NCBI GenBank assembly: GCA_964598495.1
Contig: CAZRBY010000012.1
Span: 1 to 56,670 of the forward strand
Reading direction: 5' to 3'
DNA length: 56,670 nucleotides
DNA from: Cacconaster sp964598495
GTDB lineage: Bacteria; Bacteroidota; Bacteroidia; Bacteroidales; UBA932
Position 1 is the stretch's first letter. Each line of letters begins with the position of its first letter. Position numbers and translations under genes: made by a program. Of this stretch, positions 17,083 through 25,230 are shown piece by piece. The notes under the pieces are model-generated. The model was not told the DNA's origin and made no database searches. It saw only the letters and a program-made list of their open reading frames with translations.

Positions 17083-17802
17083 ATGCGATTCACTTTAAGA
17101 CTTCTGCCGCTGATTTTAGCTGCCTTTATGGCATTTTCTTGCGGTCCCAAGCAGAAAGGTCCCGATCCTCGCAATCCTTACGGACTTGAAATCATAAATA
17201 CATTCGAGGAATATCTTGAGAGTGTGGCTGCCGACCCCGATATGGAATTGGTGGACCTAAACACCTTTATTCCGGGAGTAGTGCTGGATATCCGCTATGC
17301 AACTGAAAACAACTTCACCGGTAAGCAAATTTACAACAGTCCTGATGCATTTGCACGCCGTCCGGTAGCCGAAGCTCTGCTTGCCATACAGGAGGAACTC
17401 TCCACACGCGGACTCGGTTTGAAAATTTTTGACGCATATCGTCCCTACGCTGCCACCCTCTATTTTTATGAAGTCTATCAAGACACCGTATTTGTGGCTT
17501 CACCCCGTAAAGGGTCAAATCACAACCGCGGATTTGCCGTAGATCTGACTATCATTAATCTTGAAACCGGTGAAGAACTCGAAATGCCTACCGAGTTTGA
17601 CGAATTTACGGAACAGGCTGCCCTCGGATATGCGGACCTCCCCGATCTTATCATTTACAACCGCACCCTTCTCTTGGATATTATGATAAGGCACGGTTTT
17701 ACGCCATATGATGGCGAATGGTGGCATTATAACTATAGTAAAGAGAGAGATAAATATCCTATAATGGATATTCCTTTCGAAGAACTTGACCTGAAGAAAT
17801 AA
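17083..17802 (+). CDS. VanX/DdpX-type D-Ala-D-Ala dipeptidase, lipoprotein
   Basis: 239 residues. The signal peptide ends in AFMAFSC, a lipobox, so it is probably an envelope lipoprotein rather than the cytosolic VanX of resistance clusters. Metal and catalytic motifs are intact: SNHNRGFAVDLT (His and Asp zinc ligands) and GEWWH (catalytic Glu and third zinc ligand His). FDAYRPY carries the conserved Arg. It hydrolyses D-Ala-D-Ala, here probably released during wall turnover. It is third in the PPIase-nitroreductase operon; there is no vanH or vanA nearby, so no sign of glycopeptide resistance. Confidence 0.92.
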   Translation: MRFTLRLLPLILAAFMAFSCGPKQKGPDPRNPYGLEIINTFEEYLESVAADPDMELVDLNTFIPGVVLDIRYATENNFTGKQIYNSPDAFARRPVAEALLAIQEELSTRGLGLKIFDAYRPYAATLYFYEVYQDTVFVASPRKGSNHNRGFAVDLTIINLETGEELEMPTEFDEFTEQAALGYADLPDLIIYNRTLLLDIMIRHGFTPYDGEWWHYNYSKERDKYPIMDIPFEELDLKK

Positions 17803-17807
17803 AAATT

Positions 17808-17847
17808 GACACGAATTAACGCGAATTGACGCGAATTGACGCGAATT
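17808..17847 (+). repeat. 10-bp tandem repeat (GACGCGAATT-type, 4 copies)
   Basis: Four head-to-tail decamers begin six bases after the vanX-like stop: GACACGAATT, AACGCGAATT, GACGCGAATT, GACGCGAATT, then G. No spacer sequences separate them, so it is not a CRISPR. Each unit contains GAATT, and the array sits upstream of the operon's terminator. Confidence 0.9.
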
Positions 17848-17926
17848 GTTTTGTTGTGGCACGCGGTTTGCTAATTATTAAATCGAATAGTTTTTTCATA
17901 GGTTAAGTTTTAGGTTAATAGGGATC

Positions 17927-17959
17927 AGCGGTGGCCGTTCGGCTGCCGCTTCTCTTTTT
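17927..17959 (+). terminator. Rho-independent terminator after the vanX-like gene
   Basis: A 10-bp stem with two G-T pairs (17927-17936 with 17941-17950), loop GTTC, then TCTCTTTTT. It ends the plus-strand operon between convergent genes; the segment from 17848 to 17926 shows nothing else. Confidence 0.8.
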
Positions 17960-17972
17960 AAGAAAAGCCTTT

Positions 17973-18431
17973 TCAGAGTATTCCGGCGGGGATTTCAAGA
18001 GTAATATGATCTACTCCCCACTCAAGTATAAGATCATCGTGCAGAGGCAGAAGCACCTCCTCACCTTTATAAATTACCGCGATATATTCGTTGCCCGCGG
18101 CTTCATTGTAATCGGTAATCTTCCCTATGAAATTGTTATTGCTATCATAGACTTCCATACCAATAACTGAAAGCTCGTCATCCTGATCTTCGTCAAGGTT
18201 GAAAAGAATCTCTTTGCCCACTATCTCTTCCGCCTCTTCGAAAGTGTCGATATCTTCAAATTTTACAATCCAACGCCCCCCCTTCGCCTGACAGGATTCG
18301 ATAAAAAAGGGAACCGGTAGTCCATCAAAGTCGATGAACACCGGTCCTTCAAAATTGATATCTTTTGGGTCGGATGGGGACAAGTTGATAACAACATCCC
18401 CTTTGTCACCATAAGATTTCGCAACCTTCAT
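17973..18431 (-). CDS. rimM: 16S rRNA maturation factor RimM
   Basis: 152 residues from ATG 18431, seven bases after the rpsP stop. RimM binds S19 in the 30S head and assists late 16S processing. The N-terminal RimM barrel (MKVAKSYGDKGDVVINLSP, then VPFFIESCQAKGGRWIVKFE) is followed by the PRC-barrel domain (LSVIGMEVYD, IGKITDY, EVLLPLHDDLI). It is a little shorter than the family norm (~170). An apparent fusion with S16 in the same frame is an artefact of the 10-N gap in rpsP. Confidence 0.92.
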   Translation of the reverse strand: MKVAKSYGDKGDVVINLSPSDPKDINFEGPVFIDFDGLPVPFFIESCQAKGGRWIVKFEDIDTFEEAEEIVGKEILFNLDEDQDDELSVIGMEVYDSNNNFIGKITDYNEAAGNEYIAVIYKGEEVLLPLHDDLILEWGVDHITLEIPAGIL

Positions 18432-18438
18432 CTGAAAA

Positions 18439-18986
18439 CTATGCTTCAGCAACAGGTTTTGCGGTCTCCTCAGCAGCAGCTTCAACGGTAGCAACCTCTG
18501 CAGCAATAGCCTCTTCTTCGGCACGTGCGGCAGCTGCCTCAGCAGCCTTTGCGGCNNNNNNNNNNTATTTACCTTTGCCTCAGCGCTGATAGCAGCCTTT
18601 CTTTCTTCAAGATCCTGATTGAAGATATCCTGCTTTTTGGATTTGACTTTCTGCTCCTTCGTGGCCTTCCATGCATTCCACCTCTTGTCAGCCTCTTCCT
18701 GTGAGAAAGCACCCTTGGCTACACCACCCTGGAGATGTTTCTTAAGAAGAACACCTTCGTAAGAGAGGATACGGCGGGCAGTCTCAGTGGGCTGAGCACC
18801 CTTATTGAGCCAATCCAGAGCCTTTTCTCTGTCAATGGAGATAGTAGCGGGATTTGTGTTGGGGTTGTAGTGACCGATCTGCTCGATTATGCGACCGTCA
18901 CGAGGGGAGCGGGAGTCTGCAACCACGATGTGGAAGAAAGCAAAGTTCTTCTTTCCGCGGCGTGCAAGGCGAATTTTTACAGCCAT
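18439..18986 (-). CDS. rpsP: 30S ribosomal protein S16 with Ala/Glu-rich tail (contains gap)
   Basis: The N-terminus MAVKIRLARRGKKNFAFFHI and the segment SRSPRDGRIIEQIGHYNPN identify S16. Bacteroidota S16 has a long C-terminal extension; here it continues through a 10-N run at 18556-18565 and resumes in another frame as an Ala/Glu-rich tail (AAKAAEAAAARAEEEAIAAE, ending KPVAEA, stop 18439). The frame change means the true gap is not a multiple matching 10 bases. First gene of the rpsP-rimM operon, with a -7 element at 19049-19056. Confidence 0.93.
18556..18565. other. assembly gap (10 N) in rpsP
   Basis: Ten N inside the S16 tail. The two sides are in different frames if the length is taken literally, so 10 is a placeholder. 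Confidence 0.97.
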
Positions 18987-19048
18987 TTCAATAAAAATTA
19001 TAAGTTAATAATTGTGTTAACTTCCTTATCTTCTCGAGAAAAGGTCTG

Positions 19049-19056
19049 CAAAGATA
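19049..19056 (-). promoter_or_regulatory. -7 promoter element TATCTTTG for rpsP-rimM
   Basis: A perfect TAnnTTTG on the minus strand, about 60 bases before the S16 start, leaving a leader of roughly 55 bases. It lies just beyond the terminator of the upstream TM2 gene. Confidence 0.6.
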
Positions 19057-19073
19057 GGGATAATTAAGAGAAA

Positions 19074-19107
19074 ACAAAAAAAATCCTACGGAAATTTCTC
19101 CGTAGGA
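19074..19107 (-). terminator. Rho-independent terminator after the TM2 gene
   Basis: A 9-bp perfect stem (19084-19092 with 19099-19107). On the minus strand it is followed by an eight-base T run (plus-strand A run). It separates the TM2 gene from rpsP. Confidence 0.88.
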
Positions 19108-19135
19108 CTTTCAATCAAATAAATTCAATCGGTTG

Positions 19136-19471
19136 CTACAATATTTGCATCAATGTATTGAAATTAAGTTGTCTTGTCTTTTCTTTAACATTAAACAGGT
19201 CTATCAGCCACCAAATACCACAACCACCACCTGTAATGAGTTTCAAAACACCCAATCCCGTGTCACCAAGCATAAACCTGTCAACGCCAAGCTGGCCCAA
19301 AAAGATGGAAATGATCAACATGGTTGTCGGATTTTTGTACTCAGTAAACTGAATAACATCGCTCTTGGAGTCGGGTGCGGCAGCAAGCTTCTCACGAATG
19401 TTAGGTATGTAAGCAGCAGGGAAATATTCCCCTTTCAGAGTTAGAAATGTTTCAATTTTTTGATTTTCCAT
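19136..19471 (-). CDS. TM2-domain membrane protein (copy 1)
   Basis: 111 residues. Residues 1-50 are a soluble lead; the rest is a TM2 domain: two helices joined by a short loop, with IFLGQLGVDRFMLGDTGLGV and LITGGGCGIWWLIDLF. The G-x-x-G-x-D-R-F loop and GIWWLIDLF end are the family's signature. TM2 proteins are widespread; their role in bacteria is unknown. It has its own -7 element (19516-19523) and terminator, so it is a single-gene unit. A paralogue lies at 52038-52376 with the same domain order. Confidence 0.9.
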   Translation of the reverse strand: MENQKIETFLTLKGEYFPAAYIPNIREKLAAAPDSKSDVIQFTEYKNPTTMLIISIFLGQLGVDRFMLGDTGLGVLKLITGGGCGIWWLIDLFNVKEKTRQLNFNTLMQIL

Positions 19472-19515
19472 AACGTTAAGATTTAAGTGTTAGGTATTGT
19501 TGTTAGAGTTTTGGA

Positions 19516-19523
19516 CAAATATA
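19516..19523 (-). promoter_or_regulatory. -7 promoter element TATATTTG for TM2 copy 1
   Basis: A perfect TAnnTTTG on the minus strand, 45 bases before ATG 19471. Confidence 0.55.
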
Positions 19524-19544
19524 ACTATTATAATTGTAAATATC

Positions 19545-19817
19545 CTACGGATTCATCAAATCCGTGTTGACAAATCTGATGATGTCGTAGATGGATTCGA
19601 TGGCGGTGTCGGCGGGTCCGTCGGGTTCGATGAGTTTGGCCTTGTTGTAGGCATTGATTGCATCACCCCAGAGCTGTTGGCGGCGGTAGATGCCGCCAAG
19701 CAGATACCATGCGTGTGCACAGCCTGGCTCTTTCTTAAGATAATCATTGAGGGAGTCGTAGGCCTTGTCTATCTTGCCGTCCCTCAGCATTGTTTCTATT
19801 TCTTTCAATCCTGCCAT
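19545..19817 (-). CDS. small TPR-repeat protein
   Basis: 90 residues from ATG 19817 (MAGLKEIETMLRDGKIDKAY), one base after the rnfA stop (TGATATG); a longer reading frame into rnfA is rejected. It contains about two tetratricopeptide repeats (KIDKAYDSLNDYLKKEPGCA, HAWYLLGGIYRRQQLWGDAI, NAYNKAKLIEPDGP). It has no signal peptide. As the last gene of the rnf operon it could be an assembly or scaffolding factor for the complex, which is inference. A weak hairpin at 19547-19565 overlaps its stop. Confidence 0.8.
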   Translation of the reverse strand: MAGLKEIETMLRDGKIDKAYDSLNDYLKKEPGCAHAWYLLGGIYRRQQLWGDAINAYNKAKLIEPDGPADTAIESIYDIIRFVNTDLMNP

Positions 19818-19818
19818 A

Positions 19819-20418
19819 TCATACAATTCCTGAAAATCCCATAAATGCCATTGCCATAATGCCGGCAACTATAAGAGCGATGGGAACACCTCTAAATGCC
19901 TTAGGAACATTGTTGAGATCAAGTTGCTCCCTGATGCCTGCGAAGAGGGTTATTGCAAGACCGAAACCGAGAGCGCTGGCTACTGCATATACCACCGACT
20001 GGCCGAGATTGAGCATATGGGGATCTCCACCGAAAGTAAACTCATTATTTACCACAAGCAGGGCTACTCCAAGTACGCAGCAATTGGTGGTAATAAGGGG
20101 AAGGAATATACCCAAAGCCTGATAAAGCGCAGGACTTATCTTCTTGAGTATAATCTCTACCATCTGTACGAGACCGGCAATCACGAGTATGAAGCTCACC
20201 GTCTGAAGAAAACCTATACCAAGGGGAACAAGCACATAGTACTGGAGCAAGTAGGTTACCAGGGTTGAGAGAGCCATTACAAAAGTTACCGCAGCCGACA
20301 TGCCGAGAGCGGTATTGACCTTCTTGGATACTCCTAGGAAGGGACATACGCCAAGAAATTGCGACAACAGGATGTTGTTGACAAATACGGCGGATATTAT
20401 GATAATGATATATTCCAT
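19819..20418 (-). CDS. rnfA: Rnf complex membrane subunit RnfA/RsxA
   Basis: 199 residues, six hydrophobic helices. The start YIIIIISAVFVNNILLSQFL then GVCPFLGVSKKV carries the conserved Cys that, with its partner in RnfE, binds an iron-sulfur centre in the membrane. RnfA and RnfE are paralogues packed in inverted topology and form the core of the Na+/H+-translocating ferredoxin:NAD+ oxidoreductase. It ends the BCDGEA order, two bases after the rnfE stop. Confidence 0.96.
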   Translation of the reverse strand: MEYIIIIISAVFVNNILLSQFLGVCPFLGVSKKVNTALGMSAAVTFVMALSTLVTYLLQYYVLVPLGIGFLQTVSFILVIAGLVQMVEIILKKISPALYQALGIFLPLITTNCCVLGVALLVVNNEFTFGGDPHMLNLGQSVVYAVASALGFGLAITLFAGIREQLDLNNVPKAFRGVPIALIVAGIMAMAFMGFSGIV

Positions 20419-20420
20419 TG

Positions 20421-21008
20421 TTATGCCTTTTTAGCGGTTACTTTTCTGAACAATACTATGAGGTATGCAAGCACTATAAATGCGCCCGGGGCAAGAACGA
20501 ATGCGAGTATTCCATCTCCATCGATGAATTTCCACCCGAAGATCGAACCACTGCCGAGGAGTTCACGTACAAAGCCGAGAATGGTCAAGGCAATTGTAAA
20601 ACCGAGTCCTACTCCAAGTCCGTCAAAAGCGGAATCAATCACGGAGTTTTTATTGGCATATGCTTCAGCACGACCGAGCACGATACAATTGACCACAATA
20701 AGTGGAATAAAAAGACCGAGGGTCTCGTAAAGTGAGGGCAGGAATGCCTGCAGAAGCAGCTGTACTATGGTAACGAATGCTGCAATCACAACTATATAAG
20801 AAGGAATGCGTACCTGTTCGGGGATAAGTTTCGCAATCGCAGAGATGGTTATATTGGAGAGCACGAGTACAAAGAGGGTAGCCAGGCCCATACCCATACC
20901 ATTTATGGCAGATGTGGTAGTACCCAACGTCGGACACATACCGAGTATGAGAACAAATGTGGGATTGTTCTTGATGATGCCTTCAGCTATCAGTTTCAAT
21001 TTTCCCAT
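20421..21008 (-). CDS. rnfE: Rnf complex membrane subunit RnfE/RsxE
   Basis: 195 residues with six hydrophobic helices and the RnfE signature GIIKNNPTFVLILGMCPTLG, whose Cys matches the conserved iron-sulfur ligand. The ATG lies 13 bases inside the end of rnfG, indicating translational coupling. It is an inner-membrane subunit of the Rnf respiratory complex. Confidence 0.96.
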   Translation of the reverse strand: MGKLKLIAEGIIKNNPTFVLILGMCPTLGTTTSAINGMGMGLATLFVLVLSNITISAIAKLIPEQVRIPSYIVVIAAFVTIVQLLLQAFLPSLYETLGLFIPLIVVNCIVLGRAEAYANKNSVIDSAFDGLGVGLGFTIALTILGFVRELLGSGSIFGWKFIDGDGILAFVLAPGAFIVLAYLIVLFRKVTAKKA

Positions 21009-21571
21009 GGTTGCTGCTGTTTTTGAAGTTCAACAAATACCTTGTAAGCCGCATCAACACCTTTAAGGAAAGCCCTTGAAGTAATAGTTGAAGCGGTAAT
21101 GGCATCTATCTCTCCGCCATCTTTGGTAACCGTAAGATTGGAGGAAGCGGGATTTTTGCCCACGATTTGAGTCCTGGTAGGGATTTCACCGGTAATCTTT
21201 GCACCAAGTCCCGGGGTCTCCGAGTGGGAAATCACAGATGTATTGTAGATGGTGCCGTCTGCTTTGAATCCAACCATCATTTGGATGGGGCCTCCAAATC
21301 CGGATACTTTTACCTTGATGGCGTAGCCGACGATATTTCCGTTCACTTTTGCAGGATATACCACGCTGCCCTCCACCTCTATCATCTCTTCCGAGGGGTT
21401 GTTGTCACACTCCGGAACAACAGCCTTTATGGCGTTGTTGATTTTAGCCAATTCCGCAGCCTCAATAGGAGCTTTTGTTACGGAATAGACAACTCCAAGC
21501 AGCGCAGAGCATACGAGACAGATAACCGATAGAGTTATCACCATATTTTTAAAAGAGGATTCCTTAGCCAT
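20996..21571 (-). CDS. rnfG: Rnf complex flavoprotein subunit RnfG/RsxG
   Basis: 191 residues: one N-terminal TM helix (about 9-31) and a periplasm-facing FMN-binding domain. The covalent flavin motif appears as DAITASTITS, with Thr164 as the likely phosphodiester-linked residue. GFGGPIQMMVGF and HSETPGLGAKI are also typical. It overlaps rnfD by eight bases. Confidence 0.95.
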   Translation of the reverse strand: MAKESSFKNMVITLSVICLVCSALLGVVYSVTKAPIEAAELAKINNAIKAVVPECDNNPSEEMIEVEGSVVYPAKVNGNIVGYAIKVKVSGFGGPIQMMVGFKADGTIYNTSVISHSETPGLGAKITGEIPTRTQIVGKNPASSNLTVTKDGGEIDAITASTITSRAFLKGVDAAYKVFVELQKQQQPWEN

Positions 21572-22565
21572 GATTCACCTCCTTTGCGTATCTCTTGGGT
21601 TTACAATATTTATTGAGGAGAGGAACAGCCATGTTCATAATGAGAATGGCAAATGAAACTCCCTCCGGATAAGCTCCGAAGTAACGTATAAGTACTGTAA
21701 TGATACCGATACCGAAAGCATAGATGACCATACCCTTGACGGACATCGGCGAGGTTACGTAGTCGGTTGCCATAAAGATGGCTCCAAGCAGCACACCTCC
21801 GGTGAAAATGTTAAATAAGGGTCCTGTATAGACATCGGGATTGATCACATTGAAAATCCAGGTCATCAAAGCGATAGTACCCACGATAAAAAGCGGAATA
21901 TGCGGTCTGATGACTCTCCTGATGAGGAGATATACGAATCCAAGGATAAGCGCAAGTGCAGAAACCTCACCAACCGAACCCCCAATCTTGACAAAAATCA
22001 TCTCCTTGAATGAGAATTCATTTGCAGCAAAAATCTCGGGAAGTGTTAGTCCGGCTGCCAAACCCTCTTTTGTAATAGCCAATGGCGTTGCACCCGTGAA
22101 GGCATCAACGCCGCTCCTGAACCACGATTCCGGAATCGTCCAGTCGGTCATTAATGTCGGGAATGAAATTAACAAAAATACACGTCCCACTAGGGCAGGG
22201 TTGAATATATTTTGTCCCAGGCCGCCGAAAGTCATCTTAACGATACCAATTGCTACGATTGCACCTATTGCAACAAGCCACCAGGGAGAACCGGGCGGTA
22301 GGTTGAGTGCCAGAAGACAACCGGTAACCGCCGCAGACAAATCATTGATGGTTACTTTTGTCTTCAGTATGAATTTTTGGATTAAATATTCGACCAAAAC
22401 GCAGGAAATGACACCCACAAGCACCAATTTGATTGCCGAAAATCCGAAGAAATAGATGGAAACCAGCAGTGACGGCGCAAGGGCTATCAGCACATCCCTC
22501 ATAAGAGACTGTGTATTCTCCTTTACATGAAGGTGAGGGGCTCCGGATACGAGAAGTCTTGCCAT
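21564..22565 (-). CDS. rnfD: Rnf complex flavoprotein subunit RnfD/RsxD
   Basis: 333 residues with about nine to ten hydrophobic segments. The covalent FMN attachment motif is TGAT (Thr160) in GVDAFTGATPLA; GQNIFNPALVGRVFLL and the glycine-rich LNLPPGSPWW are conserved as in NqrB/RnfD. It is a membrane subunit that carries electrons and is linked to ion movement. It starts three bases after the rnfC stop. Confidence 0.96.
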   Translation of the reverse strand: MARLLVSGAPHLHVKENTQSLMRDVLIALAPSLLVSIYFFGFSAIKLVLVGVISCVLVEYLIQKFILKTKVTINDLSAAVTGCLLALNLPPGSPWWLVAIGAIVAIGIVKMTFGGLGQNIFNPALVGRVFLLISFPTLMTDWTIPESWFRSGVDAFTGATPLAITKEGLAAGLTLPEIFAANEFSFKEMIFVKIGGSVGEVSALALILGFVYLLIRRVIRPHIPLFIVGTIALMTWIFNVINPDVYTGPLFNIFTGGVLLGAIFMATDYVTSPMSVKGMVIYAFGIGIITVLIRYFGAYPEGVSFAILIMNMAVPLLNKYCKPKRYAKEVNHG

Positions 22566-22568
22566 GGT

Positions 22569-23909
22569 TTACTGTTTTACAGATCTGTTACGCATTATAT
22601 TCATAACCTCCGCCTTGCTTACCCTGATAATGTCAAGCAAAGGAATATGTGCAGGACAGGAGTATAGGCAGCATCCGCACTCAATACAGTCATGGACTTT
22701 CTCTTTTTCGAGTTCGTCATACATGCCGCCGATGCGGGAAAGTTTATTAAGAAGATAGGGTTCCAGACCCATTGGACAGGCCTCAATGCATTTTCCGCAT
22801 CTGATGCAGTGACTCTCTTCCTTTCTCTTAGTCTCAGCTTCAGTAAGAAGCAATAAAGCAGAGGTCGCCTTTAGAGTGGATGCCTCCAGATTTGCCACAG
22901 CTTTGCCCATCATGGGGCCTCCGCTGATAAATTTGGCTGCATCTTTAGGAAGACCTCCGATAGCATCGAGCATCTTTGAGAATGGAGTCCCTACCCTAAC
23001 GAGTAAATTCCTCTGGTGAGGGACACAACTGCCGGTGACGGTAATTACATTGTCAATTAGAGGTTTATTCTTCTGAACAGCCTCATAAACCGCCAACGAA
23101 GTACCTACATTCTGCACTACCGCACCCACTTCGATTGGAAGTGCCAGCGAGGGTACTTTACGACCGAGAAGAGCATCAATGAGTTGTTTTTCTCCGCCCT
23201 GCGGATATTTTTTATCCAAAACGACTACCTTCATACCGGAATGGGAAGAGGCCGCTTTCATCATGGAAATGATGGCCTCGGGCTTGTTCTCCTCAATGCC
23301 TATGTAGCATTTCTCCACATTGAGAGCCTTCATCATTATTGCGGCTCCGATGGCAATTTCTTCGGGACGCTCTCTCATTATCCTGTCGTCGGAAGTGATA
23401 TAGGGCTCACACTCGGTACCGTTGATGATGAGACAATCTGCCTTTTTGTCCTTTGGAGGATTGAGCTTTATGTGAGTGGGGAATGCGGCTCCGCCGAGTC
23501 CCACAACTCCCGCGTTCTTTATCTTTTCGAGAATTTCTTCCGAAGAGAATGGGATTTCTCTTACTATATCTTTACTTCTGTCAATCTCTTCAAACCACTC
23601 GTCACCTTCTACGGCTATCACAACGTGCATCACGGGATTGCCCGCCAGATCACCCTTGGGCTCTACTGCGGTCACCGTGCCCGATACGGATGAGTGTACG
23701 AAGCCTGAAATAAAGCCTGTTGGTTTACCTATAACCTGGCCTACCTTGACCTTATCCCCTTTCTGCACCACAGGCTCGGCCGGAGCACCCAGATGTTGAG
23801 CCATTGAAATGTAGGCTACATCCAGAACAGGAAATGTCTCGATATGTGCATCGCGTGAGAGTTTGCTCTCGTTAGGATGAACACCGCCTATTGAAAATGT
23901 ACGTTTCAT
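22569..23909 (-). CDS. rnfC: Rnf complex subunit RnfC/RsxC
   Basis: 446 residues, a peripheral cytosolic subunit that reacts with NAD(H). The N-terminus is a barrel-sandwich lead (TFSIGGVHPNESKLSRD). GLGGAAFPTHIKLNPP is the NADH/FMN-binding loop shared with complex I NuoF. Two 4Fe-4S sites are at the C-terminus: CIRCGKCIEACPMGLEP and CIECGCCLYSCPAHIPL. The size is that of the short RnfC, without the long Ala/Lys-rich tail of gammaproteobacteria. Confidence 0.97.
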   Translation of the reverse strand: MKRTFSIGGVHPNESKLSRDAHIETFPVLDVAYISMAQHLGAPAEPVVQKGDKVKVGQVIGKPTGFISGFVHSSVSGTVTAVEPKGDLAGNPVMHVVIAVEGDEWFEEIDRSKDIVREIPFSSEEILEKIKNAGVVGLGGAAFPTHIKLNPPKDKKADCLIINGTECEPYITSDDRIMRERPEEIAIGAAIMMKALNVEKCYIGIEENKPEAIISMMKAASSHSGMKVVVLDKKYPQGGEKQLIDALLGRKVPSLALPIEVGAVVQNVGTSLAVYEAVQKNKPLIDNVITVTGSCVPHQRNLLVRVGTPFSKMLDAIGGLPKDAAKFISGGPMMGKAVANLEASTLKATSALLLLTEAETKRKEESHCIRCGKCIEACPMGLEPYLLNKLSRIGGMYDELEKEKVHDCIECGCCLYSCPAHIPLLDIIRVSKAEVMNIMRNRSVKQ

Positions 23910-23911
23910 AT

Positions 23912-24793
23912 CTATTCCTCCCTATTGTAAGTTTTAGTAACCGGCTCTTCCTGTTTGGGTGTTACAGGTACCTTAATGGGAAAATTAACAGCCCAAATGG
24001 CCTTGGTGGGGCATTCATCAACACACTTGCGACACAACTTACATTTAGCCGGATCTATGTAGGCGAGGTTGTTTTCAAGGGTAATGGCATCAAAAGGACA
24101 GGCCTTGACGCATTTACCGCAGCCGATGCAGCTAACGGAGCAGACCTTGCGGGCAATTGCACCCTTGTCCCGGCTTGAACAGGAGACATATACCCTGCGA
24201 TTTTTAGGACCTTTCGGACGAAGTTCGATAATAGACTTGGGACAGGCTTTAACACAAGCCCCGCAAGCTACGCACTTCTCCTCATCGACCTCAACTATGC
24301 CACGCCTTTCATCGATACGGATGGCATCAAACAGGCAGACATTCACACAATCCCCCTTGCCCAGACAGCCATACTTACAGCCGGTATCTCCGGAGTAAAG
24401 CGAAGACATCACCTTACAGGAGGCGTACCCATCAAAAAAGTTGGTCTTTGAGCGGTTGTCAAATGTGCCGTGACATTTGATGACGGCCACCTTCGGCTCA
24501 GTTTTGACTGCTTCCTTACCGAGAGCCGCAGCAACTTTTTCCATAACGGCATCACCACCAACCGGACAAAACAGCGAACCTATCGCCGGGGCCTTCACAA
24601 CATCTTCAGCAAATGCGCGGCATCCGGCCAGACCGCATCCGCCACAATTGGCTCCTGGAAGTAAGGACTCAATTACGTCTATCCTCGGATCCTCTTCAAC
24701 CTTGAACTTTTGTGCCACAAGGTAGAGGACCACCGAAAAGAGCAGTCCCAGTACCACCAAGGAGACAATTGTGTAGATAATCGTTATAATCAT
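23912..24793 (-). CDS. rnfB: Rnf complex iron-sulfur subunit RnfB/RsxB
   Basis: 293 residues. One N-terminal TM helix (about 4-26) anchors it; next is the 4Fe-4S domain LPGANCGGCGLAGCRAF, and then further clusters (CKYGCLGKGDC, CVACGACVKACP, CIGCGKCVKACPFDA, CKLCRKCVDECP). RnfB is the entry point for electrons from soluble ferredoxin. The ATG overlaps the rseC stop by four bases. Confidence 0.97.
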   Translation of the reverse strand: MIITIIYTIVSLVVLGLLFSVVLYLVAQKFKVEEDPRIDVIESLLPGANCGGCGLAGCRAFAEDVVKAPAIGSLFCPVGGDAVMEKVAAALGKEAVKTEPKVAVIKCHGTFDNRSKTNFFDGYASCKVMSSLYSGDTGCKYGCLGKGDCVNVCLFDAIRIDERRGIVEVDEEKCVACGACVKACPKSIIELRPKGPKNRRVYVSCSSRDKGAIARKVCSVSCIGCGKCVKACPFDAITLENNLAYIDPAKCKLCRKCVDECPTKAIWAVNFPIKVPVTPKQEEPVTKTYNREE

Positions 24794-25230
24794 TTGGATA
24801 GTTTTTCAATAGAAAAAGTAAAGTCTCTCGATATTTTGTTTTTGAATAAATAGATAAAAAAATAATAGACTGCAAGTATGGCAATGACGCTTATGCCGGT
24901 AAGGAGTTCATTTATCCCGATCTTTGTTAAAACAAAAATGGTGGCCAGAAGTAGCATCAACGGTACAACAGAGCCAATCCAAACCGCTCTGGCTCCGAGA
25001 GATGCCTTGAGTAGCACTTTTACCTCCTCCCCGACCTGATAATCACAAGCAAGAGTAGATATTGATTGGGGAATATCAATAGTTCTTATTGATTCTTCCG
25101 ATGCGATACAGACACCTTTAGCGTGACAGGCGGCACAAGCTGACTTGTTGAGAATCTCAACTGTAATAAACTCACTAGTGACAGATGTTACGACACCGGG
25201 GTGCTCTATATTATTTGCTTTTACAGCCAT
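24790..25230 (-). CDS. rseC: SoxR-reducing/RseC-family protein
   Basis: 146 residues. The N-terminal part has the conserved cysteine cluster CAACHAKGVC after IEHPGVVTSVTSEFITVEI, and two TM helices follow (about 78-98 and 105-125), the RseC/RsxC-associated layout. It is directly upstream of rnfB and translationally coupled to it, as in many Bacteroidota, so it most likely helps mature or regulate the Rnf complex. The upstream DUF3108 stop shares a base with this start (TAATG). Confidence 0.92.
   Translation of the reverse strand: MAVKANNIEHPGVVTSVTSEFITVEILNKSACAACHAKGVCIASEESIRTIDIPQSISTLACDYQVGEEVKVLLKASLGARAVWIGSVVPLMLLLATIFVLTKIGINELLTGISVIAILAVYYFFIYLFKNKISRDFTFSIEKLSK

Noticed and set aside
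17083..17802. Glycopeptide-resistance gene cluster
   Set aside because: There is no vanH, vanA/B or two-component system nearby, and the protein is a lipoprotein.
17808..17847. CRISPR-like array
   Set aside because: Units are 10 bp and directly adjacent with no spacers, and there are no cas genes.
17973..18986. One 337-codon frame joining S16 to RimM
   Set aside because: It crosses a 10-N gap. S16 has its own stop at 18439 in the correct frame and RimM its own ATG at 18431.
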